From: Peptococcaceae bacterium
GTDB lineage: Bacteria; Bacillota; Desulfitobacteriia; Desulfitobacteriales; Syntrophobotulaceae
NCBI GenBank assembly: GCA_012517475.1
Contig: JAAYUV010000062.1
Location: 1 to 64,000, forward strand
Length of the DNA: 64,000 bases
Direction: 5' to 3'
In this document: positions 18,903-29,177 of the stretch, one piece after another
Position numbering within the stretch: the first letter of the stretch is position 1
Layout: each line of letters starts with the position of its first letter
Made by a program: the position numbers and the translations under genes
Notes under the pieces: model-generated
Told to the model about the DNA's origin: nothing
Databases searched by the model: none
The model's input: only the letters and a program-made list of their open reading frames with translations

Positions 18903-20432
18903 TTGGAATCACTACATTATTTACTAAATGGACTCTCTATTGCCATCCAGCCGTTTAATCTCTTTTTTGCATTCTTTGGCTGCCTGATCGGAACCTTGGT
19001 AGGTGTGTTACCGGGTATTGGTCCGATCAGCGGGGTAGCGCTTCTGATCCCGGTTACGGCCACCATGACCAGCGGACTTCCCATGGAACAGGCTGCTACC
19101 AGCTCTATCATCCTGCTGGCGGGGGTTTACTACGGCGCCATGTACGGCGGGTCGACCACGGCCATCCTGATTAATACCCCGGGGGAAAACTCCTCCGTTT
19201 GCACCACCCTTGACGGTTACCAAATGGCCAAGCAAGGCCGGGCAGGTGCTGCTTTGGCAATCTGCGCTATCGGTTCTTTCGCAGCCGGTCTGATAGCCAC
19301 TGCCGGTCTCGTTTTTCTGGCCCAGCCTCTGTCTGAAGTGGCTTTGAAGTTTGGTCCCTCTGCCGAGTTTTCCCTGATGATTCTCGGACTCTGCGCCCTA
19401 AGCGGTTTGGCGGGTAAATCCGTTACCAAAGCTTTGATTATGACTGTTCTCGGATTGCTCCTTGCCGTGGTTGGGGTCGATCCCATTACGGGGGTTGCCC
19501 GTCTGACTTTCGGGTATTCCGAGCTTTATTCCGGCATAGAATTCTTAACCATCGCAGTCGGCATGTTTGCCATTGCGGAAGTATTCAAAACCATCCTTAC
19601 AAGCGACTATGTTTCAGGGGAAGTAATTAAAGTCGGAAAGGTTATGCCCACCAGGAAAGATCTGAAGGACAGCGCCATGCCGATTCTGCGCGGGTCCCTG
19701 ATCGGCTTCTTTAAGGGAATTGTACCCGGTTCCGGGGCTACCCTGGCTTCGTTCCTGGCTTATCTGGTGGAGAAAAAAGTCAGCAAGAATAAAGAGAATT
19801 TCGGCAAAGGCGCTATCGAAGGTGTTGCTGCACCGGAAGCTGCCAATAATGCCGCGGCGGGCGGCGCCATGATTCCACTTCTGACCTTAGGGATACCCGG
19901 TACCGGAACTACCGCTGTATTGATGGGTGCTCTCATTATGTACAATATCACCCCTGGTCCCCTCCTTTTCCAGGACCATCCGCAGATGGCCTGGGGCTTG
20001 ATCGCCAGCATGATCGTAGGAAACTTTATGCTCCTGATCTTAAACCTGCCGCTGGTTAAAGTATTTGCCAAGGTTATCGAAACACCGCCAAAATACCTGA
20101 TTCCCGGTATCATTGCCGTTTCCATATTTGGTGTTTATGCGGTCCAGCTCAGTGTTTTTAATCTTCTGCTTATGATCGCAAGCGGTGTTGCTGCATACTA
20201 CCTGGCCAAAAATGATTATCCCATTGCTCCGGCGGTTCTGGGATTGATTTTAGGCCCCATGATCGAAAACAACCTGCGCCGGGCCATGAACCTTTACAAC
20301 GGGGATTATTCCATGTTCTTAAAAGATCCTGTTTCTTTAGTTTTCCTGATTATTGCTTTCCTTTGGATCGCCGTTCCTGTCTTCCTGAAATACAGGGGCA
20401 AAAACGTGATTACAGAAGAAGAAGGAGTTTAA
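18903..20432 (+). CDS. tctA: Tripartite tricarboxylate transporter large permease subunit
   Basis: 509-residue polytopic protein with about 12 membrane helices and the two family signatures: GTLVGVLPGIGPISG near the N-terminus and GGSTTAILINTPGE around residue 80. It starts at TTG after AAAGGAGG. Together with TctC and TctB it forms a cation-driven secondary uptake system. Alone it does not show whether citrate, isocitrate, cis-aconitate or tricarballylate is carried. Confidence 0.94.
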   Translation: MESLHYLLNGLSIAIQPFNLFFAFFGCLIGTLVGVLPGIGPISGVALLIPVTATMTSGLPMEQAATSSIILLAGVYYGAMYGGSTTAILINTPGENSSVCTTLDGYQMAKQGRAGAALAICAIGSFAAGLIATAGLVFLAQPLSEVALKFGPSAEFSLMILGLCALSGLAGKSVTKALIMTVLGLLLAVVGVDPITGVARLTFGYSELYSGIEFLTIAVGMFAIAEVFKTILTSDYVSGEVIKVGKVMPTRKDLKDSAMPILRGSLIGFFKGIVPGSGATLASFLAYLVEKKVSKNKENFGKGAIEGVAAPEAANNAAAGGAMIPLLTLGIPGTGTTAVLMGALIMYNITPGPLLFQDHPQMAWGLIASMIVGNFMLLILNLPLVKVFAKVIETPPKYLIPGIIAVSIFGVYAVQLSVFNLLLMIASGVAAYYLAKNDYPIAPAVLGLILGPMIENNLRRAMNLYNGDYSMFLKDPVSLVFLIIAFLWIAVPVFLKYRGKNVITEEEGV

Positions 20433-20495
20433 TCTAAGAATCCGGGAAAAAAGAATTGGAAACCTGTGAACAGGAAACTCAATAATTTAATTTAG

Positions 20496-20560
20496 AAGTC
20501 ATAAGTGTTTTCAATTACCTGGTCCACAATCCGTTATTCTCCCGAAAGCACTTATGACTT
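20496..20560. promoter_or_regulatory. Long stem-loop between tctA and aconitase
   Basis: AAGTCATAAGTGTTTTC (20496-20512) pairs with GAAAGCACTTATGACTT (20544-20560), 17 positions with one wobble, enclosing a 31-base loop. A smaller hairpin CCTGT..ACAGG lies at 20463-20474. A short TTTT follows the big stem. It is either a terminator with an unusually large loop or a structured RNA element. Confidence 0.45.
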
Positions 20561-20675
20561 TTAGCATTGCTGGAAGAATATTTCCTAGTTGGGATCAACC
20601 AAGATTGTGATAAGAATTGTTCTTACGTTTACAAGATGTTAATTGCAGTAGAATGTTGTTTTGGAGGGAATACAA

Positions 20676-22604
20676 GTGGGATTAACTATTACCGAAAAAT
20701 GTATTGAAAAATCATTAGTTGACGGACAAATGATCAGAGGTCAAAGAATCGGAATCCGGGCTGATCAGACGCTTTCCCATGATGTTAACGGCGTGATGTC
20801 CTATCAGGTTCTTCAGGCCATCGGTCTCAAGAAGGTAAAAGTTGATGTAGCTGTACACTACATTGACCATAATATGATTCAGGCTGATTTTAAAAATTCG
20901 GATGATCACAGGTATTTGCAGGATATGACCGCCAAACTCGGTGTAATCTGCTCCCGCCCGGGCAGCGGAATTTGTCACATGCTGCACCTGGAACACTTCT
21001 CCAGGCCGGGAAAAACTTTGATTGGCGGTGATTCTCATACTGTGGCTGCCGGAGGCATCGGGATGTTCTCCATAGGGGTAGGAGGATTTGACGGTGCCAT
21101 GGCCATGGCCGGAGAACCTTTCTATTTTACCATGCCCAAGATCGTGAAGGTAAATCTTACAGGTAAGCTTCCCCCGTTTGTTTCTGCCAAAAATGTTATC
21201 CTGGAAGTCCTGCGCCGGATTTCTGTCAAGGGCGGAGTGGGCAAAGTCCTGGAATACAGCGGACCGGGAGTAGCCACCTTGAATGTAGCAGAGAGGTCCA
21301 GTATTACCAATATGGGTCAGGAGACAGGCGCGACTACCTCCATCTTCCCCAGTGATGAAAATACCAGGAAGTGGATGAAGGCATACCGGAGAGAGGAAGA
21401 GTGGATTCCGCTGGAAGCTGATCCCGATGCCCGGTATGATGAAGTAATCGAGATCAATCTCTCCGAGTTGGAACCGCTGATTGCTTTGCCCCATCAGCCG
21501 GACAAGGTTGTATCGGTGAGGGAAGTGGCCGGAACCAAGATTGACCAGGTTATGATGGGAAGCTGCACCAACACTTCACTACAGGATTTGCTTTCCATTG
21601 CCCATATTTTGCAGGGCAAACCGATCCACAGGGATGTGGATGCCGGTCTTTATCCCTCCACCCGCACCGTTATCCGGGAAAGCATCCGGCGCGGCGCCCA
21701 TGACAAAATATTGGCATCCGGCGTGCGCATCTTCGAACCGGTCTGCGGAGGGTGCAACGGATGTGGTTTTGCGCCGCAAACCAACGGAGTATCTTTAAGG
21801 ACCAATCCCCGTAACTTTGTAGGCAGAAGCGGGACGGCCTCAGACCAAGTTTATCTGGTTGGGCCGGAAGTCGCCGCAGCATCCGCCCTGACCGGTGTCA
21901 TCACCGATCCCCGTGATCTGAACCTGCCTCCTTTTACGTACGAGATGCCGGAACTGTTTGAAGATGACCGGGATATTTTCCAGGCCCCTTCTAATGAACC
22001 TGAAAAAATCGTTATTCGCCGCGGCCCCAATCACCAGCCTATTCCTGAAATGCCTCCGCTTCCTGATACTACTCAGGGTGAAGTGCTGGTCAAGGTAGGG
22101 GACGATATTACAACCGACCATATTTGTCCTGCCGGAGCCAATTTCCTTCCTATTCGTTCCAATATTCCGGAACTCTCCAAACACGCTTTCCGGGTAGTAG
22201 ACAGCACCTTTGCGGAACGAGCAGGAAAGGCAGGCGGGGGGCTGATCGTGGGCGGTATCAACTATGGGCAGGGTTCCAGCCGGGAACAGGCTGCCATGGT
22301 TCCCAGATATCTCGGGGTGAAAGCAGTCATTGCCAAAGGTTTTGCCAGACTGCACCTAGCTAATTTAGTAAATTGGGGATTACTGCCCTTGATTTTTAAA
22401 GATTTTGCTGATTATGAATCAATTGATCAGGGGGATATCCTTACGATTGACACTGCCCAATTAATAGAAGGGCAGGAATATATCGTTAAGAACCTAACCA
22501 AAAAGACAGAGTTTATTGTTGTATCTCCTTTATGTCAGACTGATCTTGATTCAGTCAAAGCCGGAGGAAGGCTTAACCAGGCTAAGCAGAAACTCAAGGC
22601 TTGA
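20676..22604 (+). CDS. Aconitate hydratase
   Basis: 642 residues, the short AcnA-type form found in many anaerobes. It interconverts citrate and isocitrate through cis-aconitate using a [4Fe-4S] cluster, whose ligands are C297 (GSCTNTS), C357 and C360 (VCGGCNGC). The swivel domain near the C-terminus contains YGQGSSREQAA. It starts at GTG after GGAGGG. Placement behind a tricarboxylate transporter and citrate lyase suggests isocitrate or cis-aconitate can be fed into the citrate lyase route. Confidence 0.93.
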   Translation: MGLTITEKCIEKSLVDGQMIRGQRIGIRADQTLSHDVNGVMSYQVLQAIGLKKVKVDVAVHYIDHNMIQADFKNSDDHRYLQDMTAKLGVICSRPGSGICHMLHLEHFSRPGKTLIGGDSHTVAAGGIGMFSIGVGGFDGAMAMAGEPFYFTMPKIVKVNLTGKLPPFVSAKNVILEVLRRISVKGGVGKVLEYSGPGVATLNVAERSSITNMGQETGATTSIFPSDENTRKWMKAYRREEEWIPLEADPDARYDEVIEINLSELEPLIALPHQPDKVVSVREVAGTKIDQVMMGSCTNTSLQDLLSIAHILQGKPIHRDVDAGLYPSTRTVIRESIRRGAHDKILASGVRIFEPVCGGCNGCGFAPQTNGVSLRTNPRNFVGRSGTASDQVYLVGPEVAAASALTGVITDPRDLNLPPFTYEMPELFEDDRDIFQAPSNEPEKIVIRRGPNHQPIPEMPPLPDTTQGEVLVKVGDDITTDHICPAGANFLPIRSNIPELSKHAFRVVDSTFAERAGKAGGGLIVGGINYGQGSSREQAAMVPRYLGVKAVIAKGFARLHLANLVNWGLLPLIFKDFADYESIDQGDILTIDTAQLIEGQEYIVKNLTKKTEFIVVSPLCQTDLDSVKAGGRLNQAKQKLKA

Positions 22605-22670
22605 TCAATTTTTTTTACACACAACGGGAATGTTATAGCGGGACAGGATATTAAGATTGGGGTGTAGTAT

Positions 22671-23447
22671 ATGAACGCTATCGAAAAAAAGATGGTGGAG
22701 ATACTGAGAACACTGCGGGATCATCACGGGGTAACAGCCGTGAAAACATCATTTGAAACGGAGGACGTACAGCTCTTCGAACTGCTGCGCACCATGGAAA
22801 TTGCTTTAACCGCCGGAGTCGGGCTTTTGGTAAAGCTGGGAGGCTGTGAAGCCTGGACCGATATCCGGACAGCCAAAGCCTTTGGTGCGGGCAGTATCCT
22901 GGGCCCGATGATCGAGTCCAGATTCGCCCTGGAAAAATATTTAGAGATGTGTGAACGTTCCTATAGCGCCGAGGAACGCACTGAAATGAAATTCCTGATT
23001 AACATTGAAACTACCGATGGATGCGACAAAATTGATCAGATCCTTTCGGCCTATAACCTGAATATGCTGCACGGGGTTGTACTGGGGAGAACAGACTTGT
23101 GTAATGATCTAAACACCAAAGATGTAGACTCCGCGGAGATATTGAAGGTAGCCCGGGAATTGTTCACTAAAGTCAAAGAGCAATCACTCAGATGTCTGGT
23201 GGGCGGGGGAGTGACCCCCAAATCTGCTCCATTTATGCAACAGCTTGAAGGATTGATTGATGGTTTTGAAACCAGAAAAATTGTCTTTACAGATTATTCC
23301 AAGGCCAAATATAATATGGAAGAAGGAATACGGTTAGCCCTGCAGTATGAATTGTGTTGGTTCGAACTGAAACAGCAGTACTATGGAGACCGTTTTCATG
23401 AGGATAACGGAAAAATAAAAGGCCTTACCCAATATAGTTTATCATGA
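22671..23447 (+). CDS. HpcH/HpaI aldolase / citrate-lyase-beta-like protein
   Basis: 258-residue TIM-barrel protein of the HpcH/HpaI-CitE superfamily, which cleaves or makes C-C bonds using Mg2+ and pyruvate- or oxaloacetate-like substrates. Seen: GPMIESRFALEKY, LINIETTDG (metal-side glutamate) and VLGRTDLCNDL. It is shorter and clearly different from citE at 13.6 kb, so it is not a second lyase subunit by sequence alone. It follows aconitase in the same direction with a weak ribosome site. The substrate is unknown. Confidence 0.75.
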   Translation: MNAIEKKMVEILRTLRDHHGVTAVKTSFETEDVQLFELLRTMEIALTAGVGLLVKLGGCEAWTDIRTAKAFGAGSILGPMIESRFALEKYLEMCERSYSAEERTEMKFLINIETTDGCDKIDQILSAYNLNMLHGVVLGRTDLCNDLNTKDVDSAEILKVARELFTKVKEQSLRCLVGGGVTPKSAPFMQQLEGLIDGFETRKIVFTDYSKAKYNMEEGIRLALQYELCWFELKQQYYGDRFHEDNGKIKGLTQYSLS

Positions 23448-23522
23448 ATATTTTTGGCCCCTTCATTCCAGGTTGACAATACCTATACAATTACAGATGC
23501 TAGGTAAATATCGGGTGAGTAA

Positions 23523-24569
23523 ATGAAAAAGTATATTTTCGCTATAATTATCGGAGTCATTGGCGGCGGTTTGTTTCAGTTAACCCGTATGCCGCTGCCC
23601 TGGACCCTGGGGCCGATGGCGACGGTTGGAATTGCCCAGCTTTACTTTAAAAAAGAGATCTTCTGGCCTTCCGACATAAGAAATATGGGTTTAGTTGTCT
23701 TGGGCTACGTGATGGGAAGATCGTTTACTCCTGAAACGGGAGAGCGCATCCTGTCTTATCTTCCTTGGCTGATTGTTGTTACTTTATTAACCACCATTTT
23801 ATGTCTGCTTGGTGGATTGATAACCAAGCGTTATACGAATATATCTTTATCAACCAGCCTTTTTGGCAGTTTGCCGGCCGGCTTATCCCAAACAGCGGCT
23901 ATATGTGAAGAAATAGAAGGTTCAGATTCTACGGTAGTTGCCTTAATGCAGACAGTTCGTGTCATTCTGGTGGTTTTTATCGTGCCGTTTATTTCATTGC
24001 ATGGTTTTTCCAACAGCGTTAACCGGTTACCTAATTCCATAAAGTATGGAATAAATGATGTGTTGACTTTGGCAGGGTGTATAGTTTTTATCTCCTTCCT
24101 GGTATATCTGGGCAAATTTATAAAGGTTCCGGGCCGGTATATTCTCATGCCAATACTCGGAACTGCCGCAATTACCATAGGGGGGATTAATACACCGTCT
24201 TTACCCGCCTGGGTAATTTCCGCAGCACAGTTATGTATCGGCATAAAAATGGGTATGAGTGTAAACCTTACAAGTCTGGCTAATTGGCGGAAAATATCCT
24301 TTTACAGTATGTTAAACTTCTTTGGCTTACTTTCCATGCTTATGGCAGCAGACTATCTGATTTCCAAATTCACAACCATACCTTACCTCACCATTTTTAT
24401 TGGGACTGCTCCCGGGGGAATGGCTGAGATGGGACTGACCGCGATGATGGTCAAGGCGGATCTTCCTACGGTAATAGCCTTTCAAATTTTTCGCCTGTTG
24501 TTTGTGTTTCTCGTCGTAATACCATTTTTGAGTTGGTGGTTTAAACGGAAGAATCATATTCAATCCTAA
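23523..24569 (+). CDS. AbrB-family membrane protein
   Basis: 348 residues with about ten hydrophobic helices arranged as two similar halves, each with a pattern like [11 protein letters not shown] (first half) and [13 protein letters not shown] (second half). This is the AbrB-type duplicated membrane domain (COG3180). Family members are often found next to TTT transporters and are suspected carboxylate transporters or regulators, but the function is not established. Upstream ribosome site GGGTGAG is weak. Confidence 0.8.
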   Translation: MKKYIFAIIIGVIGGGLFQLTRMPLPWTLGPMATVGIAQLYFKKEIFWPSDIRNMGLVVLGYVMGRSFTPETGERILSYLPWLIVVTLLTTILCLLGGLITKRYTNISLSTSLFGSLPAGLSQTAAICEEIEGSDSTVVALMQTVRVILVVFIVPFISLHGFSNSVNRLPNSIKYGINDVLTLAGCIVFISFLVYLGKFIKVPGRYILMPILGTAAITIGGINTPSLPAWVISAAQLCIGIKMGMSVNLTSLANWRKISFYSMLNFFGLLSMLMAADYLISKFTTIPYLTIFIGTAPGGMAEMGLTAMMVKADLPTVIAFQIFRLLFVFLVVIPFLSWWFKRKNHIQS

Positions 24570-24582
24570 AGGAGAGGAGATC

Positions 24583-26199
24583 ATGAAAAGCAGAATAACC
24601 TTGGTCGGTTTAGTAATCATTTTAGGTTTACTATTGGTGACGGAGCAGGTGCTGACTTTCTGGCTTGGTTTCCGGACGGGAATATTGATAAGTGCGGCAT
24701 TGGTCTTAATCATTGCACTTGGTTTATACTATTGGGTTCAGCGCCAATTCCGAAAATCTCTCGAAGAAGTGAGTATAGTTATCAGGGAAATTGCTGAAGG
24801 GGATTTCAACGTTTCCTTTGATTCTATAAAAAATAATGATGGTATTGCCGGATTGGCGTCAGACGGAAATTTACTGATTAAGAATATCAAAGATATCATG
24901 AGGAAGATCCTGGCAGAATCAGAAACAACCTATGTTTCTGCTATATACCTGAAAGAAAAGATTGAAGAGGCTGCGAAAGCCAACCGGGACATCGCTTTGT
25001 CGGTAACTGAGATAGCGGGCAATGCCGAGAAACAAACGGAAAGTCTTTTGCTGGCGAGGAATCAAGTAGCTGATTTAGTGAATTCAGCTACTGAAGTAAA
25101 AGCCATGGCCGTACATACTTCAGGTCAAATAAAAATGATGGAACAAGTGGTTTCGGAACTGAAGGAAATGTTTGCCCTGGTTCAAAGCGGTATTAACGAA
25201 ACAGCCGGTACCAGTGAAAGCGCCTTTCAAGGTTTTGCCCACCTGGAAAAAGAAGCAGGTACAATAGCCAGTATTGTTGGTACAGTAGGGGATATTGCCA
25301 GGCAGACGAATCTTTTGGCATTAAATGCTGCCATTGAAGCTGCCCGTGCCGGAGAAAGCGGCAGAGGGTTTGCGGTGGTTGCTGAAGAAGTGAAAAAGCT
25401 GGCTCAAGGTTCGGAATTAGCGGCTAAGGAAATAGAAGATATCGTCAAGACTATCCTCAGCGAGATGAATGATCTCTCAAAGCTGGTCCAGGCCAATATG
25501 CGTACGGTGCAATCTGATGTGAAGAGGATTGATACAGCTCAGGAAAAGTTAAATCTTATGGTTAATGAATTTATTCCCATGACTGAGGCAGTAAAAAGGA
25601 TTACAGATTTTTCCGTGAAACAGTTTGAAAGTTCCAATATTGCAGAAAGTGCAATTCAGGAGATTGCCGCATTTTCTGAAGAAAGTATGAGTCAGGCCCA
25701 AAGCAGTGCTACGGTAACGGAAGAACAGGCTGGCACAGCTGAAGAGATTGAAAAGGCAGCGACAGGGCTGGTATCAGTATCTGAGAACCTCAGGAAGCTG
25801 TCTACGAAGCTTGCAGAAGGTAAAAACGGGATATCCGCTGCAATGCAACAGAAAATCGCAGAAGGATTCTCTATACTGGAAAACATGGCTCAACAAGATA
25901 TTTTTTGGCAGAAGGCTAAAGACCAGTGCGCCAAGGCCTGTGATGTTTCCAAATACAAAGTTTTTGATGCTTTTAATTTTATTGACATGGATGGAGAGGT
26001 GATTGTTACAACGACAGCGTATAAAGAAAATCGATCCTTCAGGATTTGGTTTATCAATGCCATAAAAGGACAAAAATATTGCTCAGAGCCGTATTTTGCC
26101 CGGAGTGGTAAGACGATTCTTTCCATATCAGTTCCGGTACGCAATCCCGGAAACGAAGTGGTTGCGGTTTTATCAGGGAATATTGAGAAAGACTGTTAG
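24583..26199 (+). CDS. Methyl-accepting chemotaxis protein with C-terminal Cache-like sensor
   Basis: 538 residues. Two membrane helices (about 5-21 and 32-52) are joined by a loop of only ten residues, so there is no external sensing domain. A HAMP-like segment (about 52-105) leads to a signalling coiled coil with the receptor tip at 238-273 ([18 protein letters not shown]). Residues about 420-538 form an extra domain with [18 protein letters not shown] and [19 protein letters not shown], the pattern of Cache/PDC sensors. The sensor is therefore predicted in the cytoplasm. Neighbours suggest it reports a tricarboxylate or its metabolites. AAAGGAGAGGAG precedes the start. Confidence 0.88.
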   Translation: MKSRITLVGLVIILGLLLVTEQVLTFWLGFRTGILISAALVLIIALGLYYWVQRQFRKSLEEVSIVIREIAEGDFNVSFDSIKNNDGIAGLASDGNLLIKNIKDIMRKILAESETTYVSAIYLKEKIEEAAKANRDIALSVTEIAGNAEKQTESLLLARNQVADLVNSATEVKAMAVHTSGQIKMMEQVVSELKEMFALVQSGINETAGTSESAFQGFAHLEKEAGTIASIVGTVGDIARQTNLLALNAAIEAARAGESGRGFAVVAEEVKKLAQGSELAAKEIEDIVKTILSEMNDLSKLVQANMRTVQSDVKRIDTAQEKLNLMVNEFIPMTEAVKRITDFSVKQFESSNIAESAIQEIAAFSEESMSQAQSSATVTEEQAGTAEEIEKAATGLVSVSENLRKLSTKLAEGKNGISAAMQQKIAEGFSILENMAQQDIFWQKAKDQCAKACDVSKYKVFDAFNFIDMDGEVIVTTTAYKENRSFRIWFINAIKGQKYCSEPYFARSGKTILSISVPVRNPGNEVVAVLSGNIEKDC

Positions 26200-26361
26200 A
26201 AAATTCTTGTTCTTTAGAAATATTTATCGCTACTAATAAGATCTCTGTATTTTACATATTTTCTTATCTTTTTTATACTTACATTAACTATAATCGTTCT
26301 CCTTTTATACAAAAACTTTATTTGTATTTAAAAATAATTACGACAAGAAGAGGTGAATTAT

Positions 26362-27705
26362 ATGACCACAAGAAAAGTTGGGATTACGGATACGACTTTA
26401 AGAGACGGGCACCAGTCCTTACTTGCCACAAGAATGAAGATTGAAGACATGATTCCTATTATCGGGAAATTGGATGAGATCGGATTTCATTCCATGGAAG
26501 TTTGGGGAGGTGCTACATTTGATACGTGTATGCGTTTCCTTAATGAAGATCCATGGGAACGCCTGGATAAAATTAAAAGCACTTTAAAAAATACCAAAAC
26601 CCAAATGCTGTTAAGGGGACAAAACCTGGTCGGGTACAGGCACTATGCTGATGATGTGGTAGAAGAGTTTGTCAAAAAAGCGGCAGCTCATGGCATGGAT
26701 ATCTTCCGTATCTTTGATGCCATGAATGACGTCAGAAACATGTGTAAAGCGATGGAAGTTGCTAAAAAAGAAGGCGCCCATGTACAGGCTACATTCAGCT
26801 ATACGATCAGTCCGGTTCATAACCTGGAGTATTATATGACCATGGCTCAAAAGCTGGTAGACATGGGTGCGGATTCATTCTGTATTAAAGATATGGCCGG
26901 GATTCTCAAGCCATATGTAGCTTATGAACTCGTCAGCGAATTAAAAAAGCGTTTTCAGCTGCCGGTTCAGATTCATACCCACTATACAAGCGGAATGGCA
27001 TCTATGATGTATCTGAAAGCCATTGAAGCGGGCGCTGACGTGGTGGATACTGCAATTTCCAGCCTTGCGCTTGGAACTTCCCAGCCCGCTACGGAAACCA
27101 TGGTCGCTTCCTTGAAGGATACCCCTTATGATACCGGTTTAAATCTTGAAGCCCTTTCCGAAATTGCCAAGTACTTTAAAGAAGTACGCAAAAAATATAA
27201 GGAATTTGATGTGTATTCCGGCAGCGTGGATACGAACGTTCTTCTCTATCAGGTTCCCGGAGGGATGCTGTCCAACTTCATCAGTCAGCTGCAGCAGCAG
27301 GAAGCGGAAGACAGATTGCCGGAGGTGCTCGCCGAAGTACCGAGGGTAAGAGAAGATCTGGGATATCCGCCGCTTGTTACTCCGACAAGCCAGATTGTGG
27401 GCAGTCAGGCGCTGCTGAATGTCCTTTTGGGCCGTTATAAAATGGTTACCACAGAAGTCCGATCCTATCTAAAAGGTATGTATGGCGCAACACCGGGACC
27501 TGTTAATGAGCAAATCCGCAAGCAGATTATCCGTGACGATGCATCTATTACCTGCCGGCCGGCGGACATGATCGCTCCGGAGCTGGCAGCCGCCCGGGAA
27601 GAAATCGCAGCCTATATTCAAAAGGAAGAAGATGTCTTATCCTATGTGCTCCTTCCTCAGGTAGCAAAGGAATTTTTTGAAAAACGAAATGCGCAAAATC
27701 AATAA
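26362..27705 (+). CDS. oadA: Oxaloacetate decarboxylase alpha subunit (carboxyltransferase)
   Basis: 447-residue carboxyltransferase that moves CO2 from oxaloacetate to biotin, giving pyruvate. Seen: DTTLRDGHQS (start of the HMGL-like barrel), IKDMAG with the active-site lysine, and the metal ligands in QIHTHYTSG. It lacks the C-terminal biotinyl domain present in many OadA proteins; the biotin carrier is encoded separately at 29.2 kb. The ATG at 26362 is used, with AGAGGTGA just upstream; an in-frame GTG at 26353 overlaps that site. A pyruvate carboxylase B role is less likely because oadB follows. Confidence 0.93.
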   Translation: MTTRKVGITDTTLRDGHQSLLATRMKIEDMIPIIGKLDEIGFHSMEVWGGATFDTCMRFLNEDPWERLDKIKSTLKNTKTQMLLRGQNLVGYRHYADDVVEEFVKKAAAHGMDIFRIFDAMNDVRNMCKAMEVAKKEGAHVQATFSYTISPVHNLEYYMTMAQKLVDMGADSFCIKDMAGILKPYVAYELVSELKKRFQLPVQIHTHYTSGMASMMYLKAIEAGADVVDTAISSLALGTSQPATETMVASLKDTPYDTGLNLEALSEIAKYFKEVRKKYKEFDVYSGSVDTNVLLYQVPGGMLSNFISQLQQQEAEDRLPEVLAEVPRVREDLGYPPLVTPTSQIVGSQALLNVLLGRYKMVTTEVRSYLKGMYGATPGPVNEQIRKQIIRDDASITCRPADMIAPELAAAREEIAAYIQKEEDVLSYVLLPQVAKEFFEKRNAQNQ

Positions 27706-27745
27706 TTAAGCTTGCATAATCAGAATAACAACGGAGGAATGTAGT

Positions 27746-28876
27746 ATGGAATCATTGATTCATGACCTGACAATGGGGATAACAGGTCTGACGTGGAAAA
27801 TGGTAGTCATGTGGGGTATTGGCTTTATCCTCATGTATCTGGCGGTAGTGAAGGATTACGAACCGCTGCTTTTGATGCCGATGGGGTTCGGGGCAATATT
27901 ATGCAATATTCCGTTCTCCTCTGCGATTGGACCCGACGGACCTTTGACAACGTTACTCAACGCAGGTATTGCCAATGAATTATTTCCTGTTTTAATCTTT
28001 GTTGCCGTTGGAGCCATGTGCGATTTTACTCCGCTTTTGCAGATGCCGTTTATGATGATTTTCGGCGGCGCTGCCCAGTTCGGAATTTTTGCAACCATTG
28101 TCCTGGCTGCTGTTCTGGGATTCCCTCTTAACCAAGCTGCAGCGGTAGGAATCATCGGGGCGGCGGATGGTCCGACAACTATTTTCGTGGCCAACAAATT
28201 TGCCAAAGAATTACTGGGTCCTCTTTCAGTAGCTGCTTACTCTTATATGTCATTGGTGCCTATTATTCAGCCGCCTGTCATCAGACTTCTTACCACCAAA
28301 AAAGAGCGTATGATCCGCATGCCTTATAACGCAGCGGAAGGAGTCTCCAAAAAAGCTTTGATCATTTTCCCCATCATGGTAACCATCGTAGCCGGAATTA
28401 TTGCTCCAATCAGCGTTGCACTGATCGGTTTCCTGATGTTCGGTAACCTGTTAAGAGTTTGCGCGGGTGTAGAAAAATTAAGTGATACCGCCCAGACTAC
28501 TTTGGCTAACCTTGTTACATTGTTATTAGGAATTACCATCGGAGGAACAATGGTTGCCGACGGATTCCTGAATGTTAAAACGCTGGCAGTTATGGGTCTT
28601 GGTCTGGTAGCCTTTATTTTTGATACTGCCGGTGGTGTTTTGCTGGCCAAATTCATTAATCTCTTCCGCAAGGAAAAGATCAACCCAATGATTGGGGCAG
28701 CAGGGATTTCCGCCTTTCCAATGTCCGGTCGCGTTGTAGCCAAAATGGCGTTGCAAGAAGACAAAGGGAATTATATTATCATGCAGGCCATTGGGGCAAA
28801 TGCTTCGGGACAGATTGGCTCAATTATTGCCGGTGGCGTGGTATTGGCTGTAGTCGGCTCAATGCTGGGAATGTAA
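27746..28876 (+). CDS. oadB: Na+-translocating decarboxylase beta subunit
   Basis: 376-residue membrane protein that decarboxylates carboxybiotin and exports Na+. About nine to ten helices are visible; the conserved GAADGPTT holds D141, which corresponds to the essential aspartate of Klebsiella OadB, and GANASGQIGS is near the C-terminus. It follows oadA by 40 bases behind GGAGG. This supplies an ion gradient during citrate fermentation. The same family serves methylmalonyl- and glutaconyl-CoA, but oadA and citrate lyase point to oxaloacetate. Confidence 0.94.
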   Translation: MESLIHDLTMGITGLTWKMVVMWGIGFILMYLAVVKDYEPLLLMPMGFGAILCNIPFSSAIGPDGPLTTLLNAGIANELFPVLIFVAVGAMCDFTPLLQMPFMMIFGGAAQFGIFATIVLAAVLGFPLNQAAAVGIIGAADGPTTIFVANKFAKELLGPLSVAAYSYMSLVPIIQPPVIRLLTTKKERMIRMPYNAAEGVSKKALIIFPIMVTIVAGIIAPISVALIGFLMFGNLLRVCAGVEKLSDTAQTTLANLVTLLLGITIGGTMVADGFLNVKTLAVMGLGLVAFIFDTAGGVLLAKFINLFRKEKINPMIGAAGISAFPMSGRVVAKMALQEDKGNYIIMQAIGANASGQIGSIIAGGVVLAVVGSMLGM

Positions 28877-28892
28877 TAAGGAGGAGTAGGAA

Positions 28893-29042
28893 ATGTCTGC
28901 AATCACGCAATCGTTACAGCTTATGTTGATCGGTCTTCCCATCATGTTCGGTGTCATCCTTCTTTTTATGGGGCTGACAGTTTTAATCACGAAAGTTTTT
29001 CCTTATAAACCTGAAGAAGAGGAAGAGGACGCCGAAGGGTAA
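28893..29042 (+). CDS. oadG: Oxaloacetate decarboxylase gamma-type small subunit
   Basis: 49-residue protein: one membrane helix (about 8-33, LMLIGLPIMFGVILLFMGLT) followed by a short acidic tail PYKPEEEEEDAEG. This is the layout of OadG/MmdD-type gamma subunits, which anchor the alpha subunit and beta subunit together. It lies 16 bases after oadB with AGGAGGAG, inside the oad operon. It is easy to miss because of its size. Family assignment rests on topology and position more than on residue matches. Confidence 0.75.
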   Translation: MSAITQSLQLMLIGLPIMFGVILLFMGLTVLITKVFPYKPEEEEEDAEG

Positions 29043-29177
29043 TTAATTTACGGAAAAAGAATAACCTGAAAATTGAAGGATTTACTACAGACATGGAGAA
29101 TATTAAGGATAATTTGATAATTCTTTTGTTCATGGGTATGATAAATTTAATAAGAAATATGTAAGGAGAGTTCTAAA

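Noticed and set aside
20715-21494. Minus-strand open frame of 259 codons opposite aconitase
   Set aside because: Long, but fully inside a conserved gene with all its active-site residues; no family pattern is seen in the antisense product.
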